Source: CAIQQQ01 sp037445025
GTDB lineage: Bacteria; Pseudomonadota; Alphaproteobacteria; Acetobacterales; Acetobacteraceae
Reading direction: 5' to 3'
Assembly (NCBI GenBank): GCA_037445025.1
Contig: JBBILI010000013.1
Location: 66,447-130,446 of the forward strand
DNA: 64,000 bases
Shown: in pieces, positions 40,981 through 50,379 of the stretch
How the letters are laid out: every line of letters begins with the position of its first letter
Position numbering within the stretch: position 1 is the first letter of the stretch
Position numbers and translations under genes: made by a program
The notes under the pieces: model-generated
What the model was told of the DNA's origin: nothing
What the model saw: the letters and a program-made list of their open reading frames with translations, nothing else
The model's database searches: none

Positions 40981-43244
40981 ATCGCCCGCCACATCCGCTC
41001 GCCGGTGAACGGCATCGGCGGCAGCACCGCGGGCCCGCCCAGCGCGTCTGCCACCGCCGCCGTGATCGCGCACAGCGCGCCGGTGGTGCCGGCCTCGCCG
41101 ATGCCCTTCACCCCCAGCGGGTTGAACGGCGAAGGCGTGTTGCACTCCCGAATGTCATAGGCCGGCACATCGTCGGCGCGCGGCAGGCAGTAATCCATCA
41201 GCGAGGCCGCCACCGGCTGGCCGTCCGCATCGATCACCGATTCCTCGCCCAGCACCTCGCCCACGCCCTGGGCGATGCCGCCATGGATCTGCGCGTCGGC
41301 GGCCTGGTGATCGATGGTCACACCGGCATCGTCCACCGCCAGATAGCGCGTCAGCGCGATGCGCCCGGTGGCCCGATCCACCTCGATCTCGGCGACATGG
41401 CAGCCCGACGAGAAGGCCTGCGTCGGCGTGATGCGGCCCAGGGCCGCGATCGGCGCCTCCAGCAGCGCATCGATGGCGCAGACCACGCTGCCGTCCTCGC
41501 GTCGCACCACGCCATCGGCCAGATGCAGGTCATCCGCCGCACAGTTCGCGCGCAGCGCCGCCAGCGCCCGCAGCCGTGCCGCGATCGCATCGGCCGCCTG
41601 CACCACCGCCGCACCGGTGTTGATGGTGCTGCGCGAGGCATAGGACCCGGCGCCGGACAGCGTCGTTTCCGGATCGCTGGGCACAAAGTCGATATCGGCT
41701 TCCGCCAGCCCGAGCCTGGGGCCGGCGATGGCCGCGAAGGTCCGCGCGTGCGACTGGCCGGTGCTGCCCGTCACTGTCTCGATGCGCAGCACCGGGCGGC
41801 CGGCGACGGCTGCAAGCGTCAGCGCCGCCTCGTCCGGCAGCGCCCCGCCGCCGGAGGTCTCGATGAACAGGGCCACGCCGCGGGCCAGCGTCCTGCCGTG
41901 CGCGGCAGCGGCATCGGCGCGGGCGGCGAAGCCGTCCCAGTCCGCCGCGTCGCGCGTGGTCTGCAGCATGCGGGGAAAATCGGCGCTGTCGTAGCGCGCG
42001 CCGCTGGGCAGCACGTAGGGAAACGCGTCGTTCGGGATGGTGTTGCGGGCGCGGATGGCGAACGGGTCCTCGCCGCGCGCCTTGGCCGCGATCTGCACGA
42101 GCCGCTCCACCAGCAGCGCCATCTCCGGCCGCCCGGCGCCCCGGTACGGGCCGGTCGGCACCGCGTTGGTGTGCAGCATGCGAAACCGCGCATGGGCGGC
42201 GGCAATGGCGTAGCAGCCGGTCAGCGACTGCAGCGGGTTGTTGACGGCGGCGAACACCGAAACCGGCGTGAGATAGGCGCCGAGATCGGCGTCGTACTGC
42301 ACCTCCAGCGCGGTGAACCGCCCCTGCGCATCGAGCGCCAGCCGCCCCTGCACCCGCACGCCGCGGCCCTGGTTGTCGGTGAGAAAGCTCTCGCTGCGGC
42401 TGCCGTGCCAGGCCACCGCCCGGCCCAGCCGGCGCGCCGCCAGCAGCACGGCGGCACAGTCGGGATAGGCGTTGTTGCGCGGCCCGAACCCGCCGCCGAC
42501 CTCGCCGCCCAGCACGCGGAACCGGTCGGCCGGCAGCTTGAAGACCGCCGCCATGTCGCGGCGGATCTCGTTGACGCCCTGGTGCGGCACGCGCAGGTCG
42601 AAGCGGCCGGTTTGCGCGTCCCACCGCCCCACCGCCGCGCGCGGCTCCATGGTGACGGGGGCGATGCGCGGCATCTCGATCGTGGTGTCCACCACCAGCG
42701 CCGCCGCCGCCATGGCGTCAGCAACCGCCGCGGCATCGCCCGCGCTGTGGCGCAGCATGACGTTGCCTTGTGCTGCTTCGTGCACCAGCGCCGCCCCATC
42801 TTCCAGCGCCGCGTCGATGCCGATGACGGCGGGCAGAGCCTCGTACTCCACCATCACCGCCTCGGCCGCGTCCATCGCCTGCGCCTGGGTCTCGGCGATC
42901 ACCATCGCCACCGCCTCGCCGGGATAGCGCACCACGTCATGCGCCAGCACAGGCCGATGCGGAATCGCCAGCCCCTGGCCGATGCGGTCGATGACCGGGA
43001 AATTGCCCAGCCCCTCGGCCACGCAGTCCGTCCCCGTCAGCACGCCGAGCACGCCGGGCATGGCGGCCGCCGCTGTCGTGTCGATGGCCAGGATGCGCGC
43101 ATGCGGATACGGGCTGCGCACGAAGGCGGCGCGCGCGGCGCCGGCGAAGCGCTCATCGGCGGTGTAGCAGCCGGCCCCCGTCACCTTGCGGATGCGCTCG
43201 ATCTCGGCCTGGGGGACGCGCCGCGCGGAAAGCAGGGTGTCCAT
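40971..43244 (-). CDS. molybdopterin-binding hydroxylase large subunit (xanthine/aldehyde dehydrogenase family)
   Basis: Such subunits carry the molybdenum cofactor and hydroxylate aldehydes or N-heteroaromatic rings. The 757-residue protein has both domains: the aldehyde-oxidase a/b hammerhead (TGAGCYTADERFAGAARAAF, VRYPGEAVAMVIAET) and the cofactor-binding domain (GGEVGGGFGPRNNAYPDC, TGPYRGAGRPEMALLVERL, TGSTGQSH, LGVKGIGEAGTTGAL). The Glu of GIGEAG is the catalytic base. The loop GPYRGAGRPE is of the general type, not the carbon monoxide dehydrogenase AYRCSFR. No FAD or iron-sulfur subunit genes adjoin, so it is an orphan here. MFS and GntR genes precede it on the same strand. Confidence 0.9.
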   Translation of the reverse strand: MDTLLSARRVPQAEIERIRKVTGAGCYTADERFAGAARAAFVRSPYPHARILAIDTTAAAAMPGVLGVLTGTDCVAEGLGNFPVIDRIGQGLAIPHRPVLAHDVVRYPGEAVAMVIAETQAQAMDAAEAVMVEYEALPAVIGIDAALEDGAALVHEAAQGNVMLRHSAGDAAAVADAMAAAALVVDTTIEMPRIAPVTMEPRAAVGRWDAQTGRFDLRVPHQGVNEIRRDMAAVFKLPADRFRVLGGEVGGGFGPRNNAYPDCAAVLLAARRLGRAVAWHGSRSESFLTDNQGRGVRVQGRLALDAQGRFTALEVQYDADLGAYLTPVSVFAAVNNPLQSLTGCYAIAAAHARFRMLHTNAVPTGPYRGAGRPEMALLVERLVQIAAKARGEDPFAIRARNTIPNDAFPYVLPSGARYDSADFPRMLQTTRDAADWDGFAARADAAAAHGRTLARGVALFIETSGGGALPDEAALTLAAVAGRPVLRIETVTGSTGQSHARTFAAIAGPRLGLAEADIDFVPSDPETTLSGAGSYASRSTINTGAAVVQAADAIAARLRALAALRANCAADDLHLADGVVRREDGSVVCAIDALLEAPIAALGRITPTQAFSSGCHVAEIEVDRATGRIALTRYLAVDDAGVTIDHQAADAQIHGGIAQGVGEVLGEESVIDADGQPVAASLMDYCLPRADDVPAYDIRECNTPSPFNPLGVKGIGEAGTTGALCAITAAVADALGGPAVLPPMPFTGERMWRAMAG

Positions 43245-43247
43245 CTC

Positions 43248-44597
43248 TTAGGTCCTTCTCACCATGGCGGGATCGGCCGCCAGCTCCTCAAGGCTGCGCC
43301 GGCGCGGCTCGATGCCCAGCAGCGCCACCGCCACGATCAGCACCGCCAGCAGCCCGATCATCATCGTCAGAACCCCCGCCACGCCGTAATCGGCGAACAG
43401 GCTGACCACCATGAACGGGGTGACGATCGTCGCCGCCCGGCCGAAGGAGTTGCAGATGCCGGCCGCGCGCAGGCGCAGCTCGGTGGGGAACATCTCCGGC
43501 ACATACACACCGAACAGCAGCGCCACCAGCACATAGATGGGGATGGTCAGCCCAAGTCCCACCAGCGGCAGCAGCACCGGGTCGGACACGAACGGGTAGA
43601 TCGCGCCGAACACGATGGCGATGGCGGACGCCCCGATCAGCGTCGGCTTGCGGCCCCAATGATCCGCGGTCAACGCGCCGATCGCAGCCCCCACCGGCGC
43701 GCCGAGCGACATGATGAGGGTGAAGTTGAAGCTCGTCGCCATCGACAGCCCCTGCTTGACGAAGAACGACGGCAGCCAGGTGATGAAGCCATAGACGACG
43801 GTATTGATGACGATCAGCGCGATGCAGCCCAGCACCATCCGCGCCAGCAAAGGTACGGTGAACAGCGTGGCCAGCGCGCGCGACGGGGCCGGCGCCTGCG
43901 GACGCGGCAGCGGCAGCTGGCCGGACGGCGCGCACTGCGCCTCGATCGCCGTCAGCAGCGCCTCCGCCTCGGCATCGCGTCCCACCGATTCCAGCCAGCG
44001 CGGGCTCTCCGGCAGCGCCTTGCGCAGATACCACACCACCAGTCCGCCCACGCCGCCGAGGATGAACAGGCTGCGCCAGCCGAACTGCGGGATCAGTACC
44101 GCACTCAGCAGCACCGCCACCGGCAGCCCGGTCACCACCACCACCACGAGAAACCCCAGCCATCTGCCGCGCTGCTGCGCCGGGGCGAATTCGGTGAGCG
44201 TGGCGTAGCCCACCACGTTCTCCGCCCCCAGCCCCACGCCCATCAGAAACCGCAGCCCGATCAGCACCGTCATATCCGGCGCGAACGCCGCCGCCAGCGA
44301 GGCCAGGCCGAACAGCGCCAGATTTGCCTGGTAGGTGAACCGCCGCCCGTAGCGATCGCCGAGGAACCCCGTGACGAAGCTGCCGATCATCATGCCGACG
44401 AAGGTCATGCTGACGAAGGCGGCGTTCTGCGCCATCGTCGAGAACCCGCCCTTCAGCGTGGCGCCGAGCACGGTGCCGGCGAGGTAGATGTCGAACCCGT
44501 CGAAGAACATGCCGATCGCCACCAGCGTGAACACACGGCGGTGAAATCCCGAAATCGGCAGACGGTCGAGCCGCCCGCCGGCGTTGACGCCGCTCAT
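43248..44597 (-). CDS. MFS transporter, aromatic-acid/sugar porter type
   Basis: A 449-residue permease with 12 predicted membrane spans. It has FFDGFDIYLAG in TM1, the family loop GFLGDRYGRRFTYQ between TM2 and TM3, LRFLMGVGLGAENVVGYATLTEFAP, a central loop LPESPRWLESVGRDAEAEALL, and a second-half DHWGRKPTLIG. The DGFD motif and overall pattern suggest an acid:H+ symporter like those for aromatic carboxylates. It overlaps the GntR gene by four bases and lies just upstream of the hydroxylase gene, so it probably imports that enzyme's substrate. Confidence 0.88.
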   Translation of the reverse strand: MSGVNAGGRLDRLPISGFHRRVFTLVAIGMFFDGFDIYLAGTVLGATLKGGFSTMAQNAAFVSMTFVGMMIGSFVTGFLGDRYGRRFTYQANLALFGLASLAAAFAPDMTVLIGLRFLMGVGLGAENVVGYATLTEFAPAQQRGRWLGFLVVVVVTGLPVAVLLSAVLIPQFGWRSLFILGGVGGLVVWYLRKALPESPRWLESVGRDAEAEALLTAIEAQCAPSGQLPLPRPQAPAPSRALATLFTVPLLARMVLGCIALIVINTVVYGFITWLPSFFVKQGLSMATSFNFTLIMSLGAPVGAAIGALTADHWGRKPTLIGASAIAIVFGAIYPFVSDPVLLPLVGLGLTIPIYVLVALLFGVYVPEMFPTELRLRAAGICNSFGRAATIVTPFMVVSLFADYGVAGVLTMMIGLLAVLIVAVALLGIEPRRRSLEELAADPAMVRRT

Positions 44598-45247
44598 GAA
44601 GGTGCTCCGTTGCGGATGATCCTGGCGCGCCGGCGTAGCGCGCCCAGCACACGGTCCTGCGCGTTGCGCACATGCGCCCGCGCCAGCTTCTGCGCCCCGC
44701 GCCCGTCGCGCGCCTGCAGGGCATCGACGATGCCGGCATGCTCCTCCACCAGCTGCTGGGTGGAGTTGCCGAGCACGCCGCGCACACTGAGCCGGATCAG
44801 CCGGTCGGACTGCTCGACGAGATCGATCGTGACGGCGGCCATCCGCGCATTGCCGGACAGCCGGGCCAGCGTGGTGTGGAAATCATGGTTCTGCGCCACG
44901 AAATCCCCGTCGTCGCCGTCCAGGCTGCGAAACCGGTCCATCGCCCGCAACGCCGCGTCGGACGCAGCCGTCGCCGCCGCCGCGGCACAGGCCGGCTCCA
45001 GCACCAGCCGCAGGCCGAACAGATCCTGCGCATCGGCCAGCGAGATCGGCTTCACCACATAGCCCTGGCGCGGCAGCACCGTGACCAGCCGTTCGCCCTC
45101 CAGCCGCAGCAGCGCCTCGCGCACCGGCGAACGGCTCACGTCATAGCGGCTGGCCAGATCCTGCTCGCGCAGCTCCTGCCCCGGCACCAGTTCACAGGTG
45201 AGGATCGCCCCGCGCAACGCATCGTAGATATTGTCGCGCAGCAGCAC
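44594..45247 (-). CDS. GntR-family regulator with FCD domain
   Basis: The 217-residue protein has an N-terminal winged helix (NIYDALRGAILTCELVPG, LREQDLASRYDVSRSPVREALLRLEGERLV) and a C-terminal FCD ligand domain with metal-binding His positions (HDFHTTLARLSGN, EEHAGIVDALQARD). The GTG at 45247 is preceded by GGGGAGG ten bases upstream and gives the usual FCD length; in-frame starts as far as 45397 would run into the divergent gene. It probably regulates the MFS and hydroxylase genes it overlaps, responding to a carboxylic acid. Confidence 0.88.
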   Translation of the reverse strand: MLLRDNIYDALRGAILTCELVPGQELREQDLASRYDVSRSPVREALLRLEGERLVTVLPRQGYVVKPISLADAQDLFGLRLVLEPACAAAAATAASDAALRAMDRFRSLDGDDGDFVAQNHDFHTTLARLSGNARMAAVTIDLVEQSDRLIRLSVRGVLGNSTQQLVEEHAGIVDALQARDGRGAQKLARAHVRNAQDRVLGALRRRARIIRNGAPS

Positions 45248-45264
45248 CGCGTTCCGGCCTCCCC

Positions 45265-45321
45265 ATTGGTATTGCAGTGCAAAATGCGGGCTCTGAAATA
45301 TCACGTCAAGCGGATTGGTAT
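45265..45321. promoter_or_regulatory. GntR operator candidates in the divergent region
   Basis: A perfect 11-bp palindrome TTGCAGTGCAA (45272-45282) and two direct copies of ATTGGTAT (45265-45272 and 45314-45321) lie between the divergent GntR and hydrolase genes. One or both could bind the FCD regulator. No direct evidence assigns them. Confidence 0.4.
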
Positions 45322-45348
45322 CTTCCCAGCTCTCCGGACTGGGGTTAG

Positions 45349-46158
45349 ATGGTAAGAGGCGCGTCAAGCGAAGCGGGGGAACGGGTGGCCGAGACACAAT
45401 TCGCCGAAGGCAAGGTCACGGCCAAACTGCGCGGCAGCGGGCCCAAGCTGGCGCTGTTCCACTCGCTGCTCGCCGACCTGTCCAGCTTCGATCGTGTGGC
45501 CGACGCCCTGGCCGCGCGCTTCGAGATCATGATCCCCGCCCTGCCCGGCTTCCCCGGCTCGCCCCCCGCCGGCAGCGACCTCGAAGCGGTCGCCGACCGC
45601 ATGGCCGACGCGCTGCTCGACTTCGCCGAGGGCGAGACCGTCATGCTGCTCGGCAACGGCTATGGCGGCTTCGTGGCGCTGCAGCTGGTGATCCGCCATC
45701 CGGATCTGGTGTCCCGCCTGGTGCTGGCCGATGCCGGCGCCTGCTTCGACGAGCCCGGCCGCGAGGCGTTCCGCCGCATGGCCAAAGGGGCGGCCACTGG
45801 CCTCGAGACCATCGCCGACATCGCCATGCGCCGCCTGTTCTCGCCCGATTTCCACGCCGCCAACCCCGAGCTGGTCGCTGAACGCCGCGTCGCCTTCCTG
45901 CGTTCGGACCGCGACACCGTCATCGGCGCCTGCCTCGCCCTCGCCGACATGGATCTGCGCCCGGCCCTGCCCGGCGTCACCCTGCCGATCCTCGCTTTGG
46001 TCGGGGAAAACGACGAGGCGACCCCGCCTGCGATGTCACGCGCGCTTGCCGCCACCGCCCCGCACGCCACACTGAAGGTGCTGGAGGACTGCGCCCACGT
46101 GCCGCAGCTCCAGGCGCCAGACCGCTTCCTCGCCGCCGTGCTGCCGTTCCTGTCATAA
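45349..46158 (+). CDS. alpha/beta hydrolase-fold protein lacking the nucleophilic Ser
   Basis: The 269-residue protein follows the lipase/hydrolase fold: LALFHSLLADLSSFD (oxyanion region), MIPALPGFPGS, then MLLGNGYGGFVALQLVIRHP where the usual GxSxGG elbow is expected, later LALVGENDEATPP (acid) and LEDCAHVPQLQAPDRF (catalytic His). The elbow reads G-N-G-Y-G-G, so Gly replaces the Ser. The protein may be non-hydrolytic or use another chemistry. A GTG at 45385 with GGGGGA before it is an alternative start. It begins the plus-strand block that continues with the flavin monooxygenase. Confidence 0.8.
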   Translation: MVRGASSEAGERVAETQFAEGKVTAKLRGSGPKLALFHSLLADLSSFDRVADALAARFEIMIPALPGFPGSPPAGSDLEAVADRMADALLDFAEGETVMLLGNGYGGFVALQLVIRHPDLVSRLVLADAGACFDEPGREAFRRMAKGAATGLETIADIAMRRLFSPDFHAANPELVAERRVAFLRSDRDTVIGACLALADMDLRPALPGVTLPILALVGENDEATPPAMSRALAATAPHATLKVLEDCAHVPQLQAPDRFLAAVLPFLS

Positions 46159-46184
46159 CATCGCGCTCAACCGGAGCAGACGCC

Positions 46185-47288
46185 ATGAACCTGGGCTTCT
46201 TCACGATGCCGATCCATCCGCTGGACAAGGATTGGTGCCTCTCCCTCGCCGAGGACCGCGAGGCCTTCATCCTGGCCGACCGGCTCGGCTTCACCGAAGC
46301 CTATTGCGGCGAGCATTCGACCGACGCAGCCGAGAACATCACCTCCTGCGCCCTGTTCCTCGCCACCCTCGTTGGCCACGTGAAGAACATCCGCCTCGGC
46401 ACCGGCACGATCAACATGCCCAACACGCACCCGGCCCGTGTGGCGGCCGAGATCGCGATGCTCGACCATCTGCTCGACGGCAGGTTCAACTTCGGCATCT
46501 CGCCGGGCGGCCTGCCGTCGGATGCCGAGGCGTTCGGCAATCTCGACAAGAACCGGCTGGAGATGTTCGTCGAATGCATCGACCAGGTGCTGGCGATCTG
46601 GGCGGGCGAGCCGCCCTACAACATCACCGGCAAATACTGGAACATCACCACCCAGCGCACCATGCTGCCCGATATCGGCCAGGGCATCCTGCCCAAGCCG
46701 TTTCAGCGCCCGTATCCGCCGATCGTCTGCACCGTCGTCGCCCCGTATTCCAAGGGCGTGACCCAGGCGGCCGCGCGCGGCTGGGAGCCGATCTCGGCCA
46801 ACTTCCTGATGCCGCAATGGGTCAAGACGCATTGGCCCAGCTATGTCGAAGGCTGCGCCCAGGGCGGCCGCCCGGCCGACCCCGCCAACTGGCGCGTGGC
46901 CAAGAGCATCTTCGTCGCCGACGACGAGGCGACCGCGAAGGAATACGCCACCGGCCCGAACAGCCCGTACCGCTTCTACTTCAGCCAGCTCGTCACCAAG
47001 ATGAAGAAGGCCGGACGCTGCGAGCTGTTCAAGAAGGACCGCGCGGCGCCGGATGACAGCGTCACCGTCGAAGGCGTGCTCGAAGACCTCGTCATCTACG
47101 GCACCCCCGAGAAGGTCGCCGACGAGATCCTGAAATTCCGCGATTTCACCGGCGATTTCGGCACCCTGCTCTACGCCGGGCATGACTGGGCGGACCCCGC
47201 GCTGGCGAAACGTTCCATGGTGCTGCTGGCCGAACAGGTGCTGCCGCGCATCAATGCCAAATCACCCATTGCCCAAGCGGCGGAATAG
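46185..47288 (+). CDS. LLM-class flavin-dependent monooxygenase
   Basis: Luciferase-like monooxygenases use FMNH2 from a separate reductase to oxygenate substrates, including ring-opening and C-C or C-N cleavage. The 367-residue TIM-barrel protein has LGFTEAYCGEHSTD, IRLGTGTINMPNTHPARVAAEIAMLDHLL, NFGISPGGLPSDAEAFG and VIYGTPEKVADEILKFRD. No reductase gene is adjacent. It sits 26 bases after the hydrolase-like gene and 60 bases before a branched-chain-type ABC importer on the same strand, so its substrate may be what that importer brings in. Confidence 0.88.
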   Translation: MNLGFFTMPIHPLDKDWCLSLAEDREAFILADRLGFTEAYCGEHSTDAAENITSCALFLATLVGHVKNIRLGTGTINMPNTHPARVAAEIAMLDHLLDGRFNFGISPGGLPSDAEAFGNLDKNRLEMFVECIDQVLAIWAGEPPYNITGKYWNITTQRTMLPDIGQGILPKPFQRPYPPIVCTVVAPYSKGVTQAAARGWEPISANFLMPQWVKTHWPSYVEGCAQGGRPADPANWRVAKSIFVADDEATAKEYATGPNSPYRFYFSQLVTKMKKAGRCELFKKDRAAPDDSVTVEGVLEDLVIYGTPEKVADEILKFRDFTGDFGTLLYAGHDWADPALAKRSMVLLAEQVLPRINAKSPIAQAAE

Positions 47289-47348
47289 CCGTCCACTCGG
47301 GTCCTGCAAGTAACAAATCCGGCAAAGACCGGAGACAGGGGAACGGAC

Positions 47349-48584
47349 ATGAAGCTGACGAGAAGGACCGCCCTGGGTGCCGGCGCCGCCATGGCGCTGG
47401 CCGGCCAGGCCCGCGCCGCCGACGCGCCGCTGCGCCTGGGCCTGCTGACGGTCAAGACCGGCCCGCTGGCCGCCGGCGGCATCCAGATGGAGCAGGGCCT
47501 GACCCTGTTCCTCAAGGAGAGCGGCGGCAAGCTCAACGGCCGTGACATCCAGGTGTTCGTGGGCGACACCGCCGGCAACCCGGCCACCGCCCGCACCCGC
47601 ACCCAGGAACTCGTCGAGCGCGACAAGGTGCATCTGCTGCTCGGCCCCGTCGCCGCGTTCGAGGCGCTGGCGATCGCCGATTATGTGCAGCAGCAGCAGA
47701 TGCCGGTGATCGCGGTGGCCGCCGCCGAGGACATCACCCAGCGCAGCCCCAGCAAATGGTTCGTGCGCGCCACCGCCTCCGCCGGCCAGTGCTCGCATGT
47801 CATGGCGCACTACGCCGCCACCGAGCTGAAATACAAGCGCATCTGCATGATCGGCGATGACTTCGCCTACGGCCACGAGCAGAACGGCGGCTTCCTGCGC
47901 GTGTTCGAGGACAATGGCGGCAAGGTGGTGCAGAAGCTGTGGCCACCCCTCAACGCGCCGGACTACGGCACCTACATCTCGCAGATCAAATCCGACGTCG
48001 ATGCCGTCTGGATGTCCTTCGCCGGCTCCAACGGCTTCCGCTTCACCAAGGCGTTCTACGAATACGGCCTCGGCGGCAAGGTGCCCCTGCTCGGCGGCAT
48101 GACGGCGATGGACGAGGCGATCCTGCAGCAGACCGGTGATGACGCCATCGGCATCCTGTCCGTCAACTTCTATTCGGCCGAGATCGACAACCCGCAGAAC
48201 AAGCGTTTCGTCGCCGGCATGGAGCGGGACTACAAGGTTGATCCCGGCTACTACGCCTCGGGCCCCGCCGTCTCGATGGCGGTGCTGGAAGCGGCGATGA
48301 AAAGCATCGACAACAAATTCGAGGACCGCGCCGCCCTGATCCACGCCATGCGCACCAACGTGGTGCCGGAGACGATCCGCGGTCCGGTGAAGTTCGACGA
48401 CTACGGCAACGCCATCGGCAACGTCTATGTCCGTCGCGTCGAGAAAAAGAACGGCAAGCTGGTCAACACGGTCATCAAGACCTACGAGAACATCAGCCAA
48501 TTCTGGACCTACGATCCCGCCAAGTTCCTGGCCCAGCCGGTCTATTCGCGTGACTATCCGCCCGCCAAGAACCTGGAGAACTGA
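47349..48584 (+). CDS. branched-chain-type ABC transporter substrate-binding protein
   Basis: A 411-residue periplasmic binding protein of the LivJ/type I fold (Peripla_BP_6). It begins MKLTRRTALGAGAAMALAGQARAADA, a signal peptide with twin arginines and an AxA cleavage site near residue 23, suggesting Tat export. The body has GLLTVKTGPLAAGGIQMEQG, LLLGPVAAFEALAIADYVQ, ICMIGDDFAYGHEQNGGF and SMAVLEAAMKSI. Proteins of this family bind amino acids, amides, urea or aromatic acids. It heads a complete five-gene importer. A GGGGAACGGAC segment lies before the ATG. Confidence 0.92.
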   Translation: MKLTRRTALGAGAAMALAGQARAADAPLRLGLLTVKTGPLAAGGIQMEQGLTLFLKESGGKLNGRDIQVFVGDTAGNPATARTRTQELVERDKVHLLLGPVAAFEALAIADYVQQQQMPVIAVAAAEDITQRSPSKWFVRATASAGQCSHVMAHYAATELKYKRICMIGDDFAYGHEQNGGFLRVFEDNGGKVVQKLWPPLNAPDYGTYISQIKSDVDAVWMSFAGSNGFRFTKAFYEYGLGGKVPLLGGMTAMDEAILQQTGDDAIGILSVNFYSAEIDNPQNKRFVAGMERDYKVDPGYYASGPAVSMAVLEAAMKSIDNKFEDRAALIHAMRTNVVPETIRGPVKFDDYGNAIGNVYVRRVEKKNGKLVNTVIKTYENISQFWTYDPAKFLAQPVYSRDYPPAKNLEN

Positions 48585-48589
48585 GGCAC

Positions 48590-49450
48590 GTGCAGTTCTG
48601 GGTCGTTCAAACCTTCAACAGCCTGGCGATGGGGGGATTGCTGTTCCTCCTTGCCGCCGGCTTCTCGCTCATCTTCGGGCTGTTGCGGGTGCCCAACCTG
48701 GCGCATGGCGCGCTGTTCATGCTGGGTGCCTATATCGGCGCCACGCTGCTGAACGCGGGAGTCACCTTCTGGCTCGCCGCCATCGGCAGCGGCCTGTGCG
48801 TGGGCGTGCTCGGCATCATCCTGGAAGCCGCACTGCTGCGCCGGCTCGCCGGCAACGAGCAGGGCCAGGTGCTGATCACGCTCGGCATCGCCTTCATCAT
48901 CGCCGATCTCTGTCTGATGACCTGGGGCGGCGACCCGGTGCCGCTGGCCTCGCCGCGCGCGCTCAGCATGCCGCTGCGCGCCGCCGGCTTCATGTTCCCG
49001 GGCTGGCGCATCACCACGCTGGTGGTGGCGCTGATCGCGGCCCTGCTGCTGTGGCTGCTGCTGGAACGCACCAGGCTCGGCGCCATGATCCGCGCCGGCG
49101 TCGATGACCGGCTGATGGCCCGCACCGTGGGCATCCGCGTCTCGTTCCTGTTCTCCGCCGTGTTCTTCCTCGGCGCCTTCCTTGCAGGCTTCGGCGGCGT
49201 GGTGGGCGGACCCATTCTGTCCGCCTATCCGGGCCTCGATGCGGACATGCTGCCACTCGCCCTCGTCGTGGTCATCCTCGGCGGCGTCGGCAGCCTGCTC
49301 GGCGCGCTGGTCGGCAGCCTGATCGTGGGACTGCTCTACAATTTCGGCACCGCTTTGTTCCCCGATTTCGCCTATGTGGTGCTGTTCCTGCCGATGGTGG
49401 TCGTGCTCGTGGTCAAGCCCACCGGCCTGTTCGGGCGTGTGCTGCGATGA
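48590..49450 (+). CDS. branched-chain-type ABC transporter permease (LivH-like)
   Basis: The 286-residue integral membrane protein has about eight spans and LivH motifs LAAGFSLIFGLLRVPNLAHGALFMLGAY, VGIRVSFLFSAVFFLGAFLAGFGGVV and LALVVVILGGVGSLLGALVGSLIVG. The start is a GTG five bases after the preceding stop. It overlaps the LivM-like gene by four bases. Confidence 0.92.
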   Translation: MQFWVVQTFNSLAMGGLLFLLAAGFSLIFGLLRVPNLAHGALFMLGAYIGATLLNAGVTFWLAAIGSGLCVGVLGIILEAALLRRLAGNEQGQVLITLGIAFIIADLCLMTWGGDPVPLASPRALSMPLRAAGFMFPGWRITTLVVALIAALLLWLLLERTRLGAMIRAGVDDRLMARTVGIRVSFLFSAVFFLGAFLAGFGGVVGGPILSAYPGLDADMLPLALVVVILGGVGSLLGALVGSLIVGLLYNFGTALFPDFAYVVLFLPMVVVLVVKPTGLFGRVLR

Positions 49451-50379
49451 AGCGAAGCCTGATCGCCTGGGCGTTCACCATCGCCGCCCTCGCTTTGCTC
49501 CCGCTCCTGCTGCCGAGCGATTTCTATCTCGGCCTCGCCACCCATGCGCTGATCCTGGCCATCCTGGCCCTCAGCCTCAACGTGCTGATCGGCCATGGCG
49601 GCATGACCTCGCTGGGCCATGCCGTGTATCTCGGCGTGCCGGCCTATGCCTGCGCCTGGCTCACCGCCAATGCCGGCTGGCCGGCGCTGCCGACGGCGAT
49701 CTTCTCCATCACACTCGGCACCGCGCTGGCCGCGGTGTTCGGCGTGCTGGCGCTGCGGGCCAGCGGGCTTGGCTTCATGATGATCACGCTGGCGCTCGGC
49801 CAGGTGGTCTGGGGCGGCGCCTATCGCTGGGTGAGCCTGACCGGTGGCGACAACGGCATCCGCGTCGAGGGAAGACCGCATCCGTTCGGCTTCGACATCA
49901 CCGGCGCGTTGCCGTTCTACGTCTTCGTCGCCGCGGTGCTGCTGATCGCGCTGTTCTTCCTCTGGCAGCTCGACCGGTCCGCCTACGGCGCCTGCCTGCG
50001 CGGCACCCGCGACCAGCCGCAGCGCATGCGCATGCTGGGCCACGATGTGTGGCGTATCCGCTGGATCGGCTTCATCATCGCAGGGTTCTGGGGCTCCGTC
50101 GCCGGTCTGCTCTACTGTTATGACTACCAGTTCGTCAGCCCGCAGACGCTGGCGCTGTCGCAGTCGGCCGAGGCACTGCTGATGGTGGTGCTCGGCGGTG
50201 CCGGCACGCTGGCGGGCCCTGTCGCCGGCGCGCTGATCATCACCATCATCAAAACGGTGGTGAGCAGCTATGTCGATCGCTGGTACTCGCTGCTCGGCCT
50301 CACCTTCATCGTCGTGGTCTCGTTCATGCCACAGGGTCTCATTCCCGGCATCCGCCGCCTGGTCACGGGGCGCCGCTGA
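49447..50379 (+). CDS. branched-chain-type ABC transporter permease (LivM-like)
   Basis: A 310-residue inner-membrane permease with LivM landmarks: ALSLNVLIGHGGMTSLGHAVYLGVPAY, LRASGLGFMMITLALGQVVWG, SLTGGDNGIRV and VVLGGAGTLAGPVAGALII. The ATG overlaps the LivH-like stop, and its TGA shares a base with the next ATG, implying tight coupling of all importer subunits. Confidence 0.92.
   Translation: MKRSLIAWAFTIAALALLPLLLPSDFYLGLATHALILAILALSLNVLIGHGGMTSLGHAVYLGVPAYACAWLTANAGWPALPTAIFSITLGTALAAVFGVLALRASGLGFMMITLALGQVVWGGAYRWVSLTGGDNGIRVEGRPHPFGFDITGALPFYVFVAAVLLIALFFLWQLDRSAYGACLRGTRDQPQRMRMLGHDVWRIRWIGFIIAGFWGSVAGLLYCYDYQFVSPQTLALSQSAEALLMVVLGGAGTLAGPVAGALIITIIKTVVSSYVDRWYSLLGLTFIVVVSFMPQGLIPGIRRLVTGRR

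Noticed and set aside
40887..45062. 1,391-codon plus-strand open frame
   Set aside because: Runs antisense through three well-supported genes and is low-complexity His/Arg/Gln; not a real protein.
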